A program made the translations under genes and the position numbers. Under the pieces are notes generated by a model. The model worked only from the letters and a program-made list of their open reading frames with translations. It did no database searches and had not been told where the DNA came from. From Monosporascus cannonballus (lineage: Eukaryota; Ascomycota; Sordariomycetes; Xylariales), in NCBI GenBank assembly GCA_004154925.1, contig QJNS01000094.1, forward strand, positions 1 through 64,000: DNA of 64,000 bases, read 5' to 3'. This document shows, piece after piece, positions 60,758-64,000 of the stretch (position 1 is its first letter; every line of letters begins with the position of its first letter).

Positions 60758-61843
60758 TTACCTGGCTTTGAGAGCTTGTATGATCTCGTCGGCCCTTTTC
60801 TCGTTGTTCTTCATTATGTAGAGCATGTCGTCCAGCCTCCGCTCATGGTTTTTACTAGCGGTGGCGAGGTCGTCCACCGCCCGTTCGTACTTGGCCCTGA
60901 GGGCGCCCAGCTCCTGTTCGTGATTGGCTTGCATGTTCCTTATAACCTCTTGGTACTCGTCCTCCATGCGAGCGATCGTATCCCGGAGGTTTGCGATCTC
61001 GGCCTGGGCATCCCCGTATCCGTCTTCTTGTCGCTTTCTCTTCCGGGAGGGCAAGACAGCGGGGATGGAAGCATCCGAGTCGCTGTCCGACGACTCCGAC
61101 TCGCCGGAGGACATGGGCACCAAGAGCCCTCCGGTGTGATACTGAGCGAGCACCTGTTCAGATTTACTTCCTTTGCTGGATGCCGGTGGGCAGCACGGCA
61201 GACCGTTCTGAAGGCATTCTGAGCACTTCGCCGGCCATACTCTCTTGTCAGGTAGGCACTATGAAAGGTTTAGCGACACGAGCAAGGGGAGTTGACGTGG
61301 GAGAAACCCACGGTTGTGTTGTTCTCACGACACGAATCGCATTTCAGAGCGTGGCGTGGACTTCTAGACTCGGCCCGCCCAGGGGCCGATTTCCTGGGGC
61401 GCGCCATATAGGCGCGGGCCTGCACGACATCGACGATGCGGCACTCGTAGCCCTGCTTGTAGCATTTGTCGCACTTCCCAGACGGGTTCAAGAAGGTGCA
61501 CTGGGTTGAACGAGGCCGTTAATTCACCCAATTATTTTCCTGCGTACGCATGGTGGGCTTGCTGCAAGGCGCTTTTACTTACCTTTTGTTTCTGCTTTTT
61601 GCAGAGCTCGCATCGTGGCGTAGCGCCCGTCCGCACCGGCTGATCGCGTGCTTTCCGAGTCGTCGTCCATCGGCGCGCCGTCGGCGGGACGACGTCCGAC
61701 GCGACGAGCGCTACACCAGCTTCTAATTCCGCCGCGGTCTCGGGTTCATGCTCCATCTCCGGCTCCACGTCTTCCTCTACTATCTCGGCAGAATAAACCG
61801 ACTCCGACTTGACGGAGGAGCTTGATCTCAATGGGCTAGGCAT
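60758..61843 (-). CDS. Protein with two tandem Zn2Cys6-type clusters and a coiled coil
   Basis: Three exons: 61843-61583, 61500-61312, 61258-60758, with introns of 82 and 53 nt; 316 residues. After an acidic, Ser-rich N-terminus come two Cys clusters. The first is CELCKKQKQK-CTFLNPSGKC then DKCYKQGYEC. The second is CDSCRENNTT-CLPDKRVWPAKC then SECLQNGLPC. Each fits C-x2-C-x6-C-x8/10-C-x2-C-x6-C exactly. Each is interrupted by a phase-0 intron directly before its third Cys. The C-terminal third has an acidic Ser stretch, a basic PSRKRKRQE, and a coiled coil (AQAEIANLRDTIARMEDEYQ onward). It may be a DNA- or RNA-binding regulator. The stop TAA is part of an AGGTAAGG donor-like sequence, so a further exon is possible. 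Confidence 0.8.
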
Positions 61844-62684
61844 ATTGTCCGTAGGTTGCTTGCTTCGCCGGCCATAAGGTGAGATTGTCGAGAGAGACTT
61901 CGGTAAGTATTGATAGAACGCGATATAAAAAAAATTAAGCCGTATGATAAGAAATTACGGAGTTATTACAACATGCACGATGGTCGTTTTAACAAGTTCA
62001 GCTTATATTATAGTACTATTTAATACAATCTCTCAAGATAATACGTATTTTAAAAAAACAGGTAATATTTAAAAAATTTTAAAAAAAATTTACGTTATTC
62101 AACGTATTAAGTAATTAAGAAATAAACGTAGCCTAATATATCGCTTTTTATTTAAAGTTTAAAGCCAATGTTTTAATTAAAAACGTAATTAATATAATAG
62201 TATACCGCTCGTACATTTAAGTTCGATAAATCTCGTAAAGTTAAACAGTGCATACTAATTAGTTCGTTTTTAAAACCCATGCACATTTTGTATAATCCGT
62301 AACCTAGAATTGTTTTAGCTCGGCTCCAGCGTTACTTATCTTATTGTCGAATCTTATCGACGATCAATCTAACGTAGCTGTTTTACTTTAAATAATATAA
62401 ATGTAGCCTTACTATATTTTATTAGTAATGCTTTAGTAGTTTACCACTTTTAAAAATCTACTATAAATAGTATTTTTTTTCTTCATAATATTATTATTAT
62501 TTGATCAGTATTTTAATATTTCTATTTTTATAACTAGGATCTTATATCGGCTAGCTTTACCGAATATATCGCTATTATCGAACAGCTTAATCGTATTGTT
62601 TTATTTTACTATTACCAGTAGACTAGGTTGTCGCCGACTGATATACCAAGGAACGCTAGCTACAGGGGGAGCGGTTTAACTACT
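61844..62684. other. AT-rich intergenic or decayed repeat sequence
   Basis: After about 80 bases the composition drops to AT-rich with no open frame, similar to mildly RIP-affected DNA. I could not assign it to an element. CTACT at 62680-62684 precedes the next LTR. Confidence 0.45.
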
Positions 62685-63255
62685 TGTCAGATATAAGGGA
62701 CATCAGTTGTATGTGTATTGATGACTAGTTGCAAGTGCTCTAGAACGCGCACTGCACTGTAAGGCAATCTAGTCCCGGAACATATATGTTCCGATCAGAA
62801 GGAATCTTCCGTATATAGGGTGCTAAAGCATCCCTTACTAGCTGATATACCCTTTTAACACCTTAAAGTATTTACGGTATTAATTATTATAACTTCTAAA
62901 GCCACAGTTATCCATTTTACTTTTCCTTCGGCGATTAAATTTTCTTAATTAGCTAATTCCTTTTTTAAAATTTTTTGCAGGGCGTTCCTCCGTTAATCGA
63001 AGGCTTCCGTAATATCTATTAGTTTTAGTTATTTTTTGAAATATTTAAAAGATTTGCGTAATAAGGCTTTCGTTAAACCGTCGGCTAATATATCGCTCGT
63101 AAGCATATAATTTATTTTGATTAAATCCTTTTTTGCGGCTTATCGTAACCAATAATTATATATATTTATATGCCGTAATTTTGTTATTAATAAGGTAATA
63201 TCGGCGTTAATAAGCCATATAATTTATTAGTTATCGTACTATATATTTAACGGTC
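62685..63255 (-). mobile_element. Copia-A second copy, truncated
   Basis: It begins with an LTR (62685 to about 62848) almost identical to 25205-25369. The minus strand then encodes the end of copia RNase H: MLTSDILADGLTKALLRKSF (about 63035-63105), matching the family's A-D-G-L-T-K box. It is much less mutated than the copy at 25.4-29.1 kb. It is cut at 63256 by the start of another LTR. Confidence 0.85.
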
Positions 63256-63654
63256 TGTCATAACCTAACGGGCCACGGTTTCCAGAAACGGTCTGCTACG
63301 TTACCTCAGCTAGCTCAGGCCTCCCTAGCTCGTTTTCCCACTTTCTTCAAAGTCACTCAAGTACCGCTCCACAACGCTAAATATTAACCAATCAAATTCC
63401 AAATCCCTGTAACGAGCCAGCGAGGCCTAAGTTGTAATTACGTAAAAACGGCTTCGTTTAATACATTTGCTTTTTTAAAAAAACGAAAATCCGTAATAAC
63501 TTAATAATAAAACGTTTTTTTATAAATATATATATATATATATACCGTTATTTCTGCCATGGCTTATTATCAATACCATTCTAATCTTGATCAAAACCTA
63601 TTTGCCATTCTTAAACTCTAACGCGTATAATAGCTATAGCCCGAACCCGTTACA
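63256..63654. repeat. Probable LTR of another retrotransposon inserted in copia-A copy 2
   Basis: The sequence changes abruptly at TGTCATAACCTAACGGGCC and ends CCCGTTACA, followed by TTATTATCCCCCC, a typical LTR-to-interior junction. Length is about 399 bp with TG...CA ends. The partner LTR would lie beyond the window, so the call rests on ends and context. Confidence 0.55.
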
Positions 63655-64000
63655 TTATTATCCCCCCTTTCAAAATACGATAAATCCGAATTTTCCCAGT
63701 TCTACCGGGCCACGCCCTTAAAACAGAACATACGTACGCGTACTTTAAATTTCTAGTATTAATATAAAAAAATTAACATAACGTTTAAAAATTTCATCCG
63801 TAATTAAGTTCTTTGCAATAATTTAAGCCGAATTAATAGTTCGACCGTTCGAATCAACCGATTAATTAACGTATTAAAAAAAATAAATACGCGAACGGCT
63901 ATTAACATACGAAAATTGGCAAAAACTTTTAGTTCCTGCTAATTAAAATCTCGTTATATATAAATATTATAATATATTATACGGGGAGCTTATAATTTTC
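63655..64000. mobile_element. Interior of the element starting at 63256, runs off the window
   Basis: AT-rich, RIP-like sequence with no recognisable coding motif in the 346 bases available; orientation undetermined. Confidence 0.4.

Noticed and set aside
60620..61222. 200-codon plus-strand frame
   Set aside because: Antisense to the coiled-coil exon of the tandem Zn2Cys6 gene, whose minus-strand splicing and Cys pattern are convincing.
52367..61843. Secondary-metabolite gene cluster (reductase plus two Zn2Cys6 genes)
   Set aside because: No polyketide synthase, peptide synthetase, terpene cyclase or similar core gene in the region.

Overview
The window looks like nuclear DNA of a filamentous ascomycete (Pezizomycotina). 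Its genes carry many short introns of about 50-160 nt with GT...AG ends and CTRAC-like branch sites. Its repeats have been turned into AT-rich, stop-riddled sequence in the C-to-T / G-to-A manner of repeat-induced point mutation (RIP). I cannot name the species.

Left gene-bearing part (1-25.2 kb). After a poly-C run at the window edge come a GH20 beta-N-acetylhexosaminidase gene (-) and, divergent from it, the RIO1 kinase gene (+). A gene-poor stretch of about 8 kb follows, holding a small Cys-rich ORF, a decayed Gly/Asn-repeat sequence and a small CHORD-like zinc protein. An assembly gap lies at 10.97 kb with poly-G and duplicated flanks. Then come a Mn-type cation diffusion facilitator (-) and a very large six-exon gene (-) for an NFX1/ZNFX1-like SF1 helicase fused to three CbbX/SpoVK-type AAA+ domains. 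A conserved fungal protein of unknown function (+) is transcribed away from the helicase across a short shared promoter.

Middle part (25.2-51.65 kb). This is a 26 kb AT-rich block of nested, RIP-damaged LTR retrotransposons. A Ty1/copia element (copia-A, -) is inserted in the LTR of a related copia element (copia-B, +). Copia-A is in turn interrupted by a Ty3/gypsy element (gypsy-1, -). Copia-A and gypsy-1 both have perfect 5-bp target-site duplications. A second gypsy element (gypsy-2, -) and a gypsy remnant (gypsy-3, +) follow. A non-mutated Tc1/mariner-type transposase fragment marks the right edge.

Right gene-bearing part (51.7-61.8 kb). It holds an aldo/keto reductase (-), an F-box protein (+), a nine-exon Zn2Cys6 transcription factor (+), and a small protein with two tandem Zn2Cys6 clusters plus a coiled coil (-). 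From 61.9 kb the sequence becomes AT-rich again. A second copia-A copy lies there, truncated by what looks like the LTR of another element that runs off the window.

The genes do not form an obvious pathway. The functional pairing best supported by layout is the divergent helicase-AAA gene and its conserved neighbour. The two Zn2Cys6 genes face each other tail to tail. Exon boundaries were placed by eye from splice signals and reading frame, with no transcript evidence.
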